Source of the DNA: CAYVQU01 sp964453155
GTDB lineage: Bacteria > Chloroflexota > Anaerolineae > Anaerolineales > UBA11858
Direction: 5' to 3'
Assembly (NCBI GenBank): GCA_964453155.1
Contig: CAYVQU010000247.1
Location: 1-6,479, forward strand
Length of the DNA stretch: 6,479 nucleotides
This document shows, one piece after another, positions 5,848 to 6,479 of the stretch (within the stretch, counting starts at the first letter, position 1; every line of letters begins with the position of its first letter). A program made the position numbers and the translations under genes. The notes beneath the pieces were generated by a model. The model saw nothing but the letters and a program-made list of their open reading frames with translations, was not told where the DNA came from and did no database searches.

Positions 5848-6306
5848 ATGTATGCAACCTTAGTCGCGTTTCACAATATTCTGCGGTGGGTCGTAGTCGT
5901 TTTAGGCATTTTTGTGACCGTTCGAGCTTTTATGGGCTGGTTCGGGAAACGAGAATGGTCGGAAGGTTTTCGAAAATTGGGGGTTTACTTAACAATGTCC
6001 ATCGATATTCAATTATTGTTGGGCGGTTTGTTGTATTTTGTTTTCAGTGATTGGGCCTTGAAAGCCATACTTGATAAGGGGATGGCTTTTGTGATGGGGC
6101 AGAGTGAATATCGCTTCTTCGCCGTCGAACATATCTTGTTGATGGTGATTGGAATCGTCTTTGTTCATCTCGGAAGTGCCTTGCCCAAGCGAGCGGACGA
6201 TTCCCAGACGAAATTCAAACGGGCCGCGATCTGGTTCGGTCTGGGTATTCTCCTGATCTTAGGTGGGATTCCCTGGCAGCGACCGCTGTTCCCGGGCATG
6301 TTATAG
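5848..6306 (+). CDS. Four-helix integral membrane protein, possibly cytochrome b-like
   Basis: A 152-residue protein with four hydrophobic segments at about 10-30, 45-67, 93-112 and 125-142. It has no cleavable signal peptide. The first helix follows the motif FHNILRW (8-14); polar residues D53 and Q55 are buried in helix two; a short amphipathic stretch precedes YRFFAVEHILLM (88-99); H107 lies in helix three; and the C-terminus has IPWQRP. The pattern H-x-x-x-RW, then RFFxVEH, then IPW matches a family of small bacterial membrane proteins that I recall being annotated as cytochrome b-like in Bacteroidetes and other phyla. H9, H95 and H107 are candidate heme or metal ligands, but binding is unproven. 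It is monocistronic here, with its own promoter, strong Shine-Dalgarno and terminator. Function is unknown. Confidence 0.85.
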   Translation: MYATLVAFHNILRWVVVVLGIFVTVRAFMGWFGKREWSEGFRKLGVYLTMSIDIQLLLGGLLYFVFSDWALKAILDKGMAFVMGQSEYRFFAVEHILLMVIGIVFVHLGSALPKRADDSQTKFKRAAIWFGLGILLILGGIPWQRPLFPGML

Positions 6307-6323
6307 CGCCTTAATGCCGTATA

Positions 6324-6340
6324 GCTGAACCACGTTCAGC
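6324..6340 (+). repeat. Perfect short hairpin after the membrane protein gene
   Basis: GCTGAAC (6324-6330) and GTTCAGC (6334-6340) pair perfectly around the loop CAC, 18 nt after the stop codon. No U-run follows, so alone it is not a terminator; it may protect the 3' end or act with the larger hairpin just downstream. Confidence 0.5.
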
Positions 6341-6341
6341 C

Positions 6342-6387
6342 TAACAGAAAAACGGATGTCACCTCGACGGCATCCGTTTATTTGTTA
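6342..6387. terminator. Rho-independent terminator, probably bidirectional
   Basis: Two 17-base arms (6342-6358 and 6371-6387) match at 15 of 17. The core AACGGATG pairs with CATCCGTT, and the 12-nt loop can fold further by GTC/GAC pairing. The plus strand reads stem then TTTATTTG; the minus strand reads stem then five T, so termination may be as good or better leftward. It ends the transcript of the four-helix membrane protein and could also serve a minus-strand gene entering from the right. Confidence 0.75.
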
Positions 6388-6479
6388 AGGGCTACAAGTC
6401 GCAGCCTATCCTCTGTTTTTAGTTGTGGGTGTATTTCAGTTTGGGGGAAAGGTGTGAGAAAATAAGGTGACCAAGAGAC

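Noticed and set aside
5781..6050. 89-codon plus-strand frame overlapping the four-helix membrane protein
   Set aside because: It starts on the -35 box, upstream of the predicted transcript start, and is a shadow of the real frame.
6466..6479. GTG start of a new plus-strand gene at the right edge
   Set aside because: Only four codons are visible and the AAGG before the GTG is too close to be a normal ribosome binding site.

Overview
The window is chromosomal bacterial DNA of about even base composition. It has no rRNA, tRNA, phage or transposase gene, so the host cannot be fixed. The gene content fits an anaerobic or facultative environmental bacterium. A Chloroflexota (Anaerolineae-like) origin is my best guess, from frequent CGG arginine codons, the fused FAD/iron-sulfur dehydrogenase subunit and a CGCAGAG-type intergenic repeat. 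That guess is inference.

Left block, plus strand (62-4058). Four genes are packed closely: a CBS-domain family II inorganic pyrophosphatase, an XdhC-type molybdenum cofactor chaperone whose start codon overlaps the pyrophosphatase stop (TGATG), a single-chain FAD plus 2x[2Fe-2S] subunit of a xanthine dehydrogenase/CO dehydrogenase-type molybdenum hydroxylase, and a small two-helix membrane protein whose start overlaps the end of the dehydrogenase gene by 8 bp. The molybdopterin-binding catalytic subunit that the FAD/Fe-S chain must serve is not in the window. The block ends in a near-ideal palindromic terminator.

Middle (4119-5465, minus strand). A class III PLP aminotransferase, of the type usually annotated as a taurine/omega-amino acid transaminase, converges on the first block and shares its bidirectional terminator. 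A 382-bp gene-free region upstream of it holds a leader hairpin, a MITE-like nested inverted repeat related to the dispersed CGCAGAG family, and a cluster of possible operator elements.

Right block, plus strand (5848-6306). A four-helix membrane protein with conserved-looking histidines has its own strong sigma-70-type promoter (TTGAGA-17-TATAAT) directly abutted by a dyad. It is followed by a small hairpin and a second bidirectional-looking terminator. No gene can be called with confidence in the last 90 bp.

No CRISPR, toxin-antitoxin or defence system is visible. The most interesting points are the pyrophosphatase-XdhC coupling, the orphan fused electron-transfer subunit with an overlapping membrane-protein gene, and the composite regulatory/repeat region at 5491-5809.
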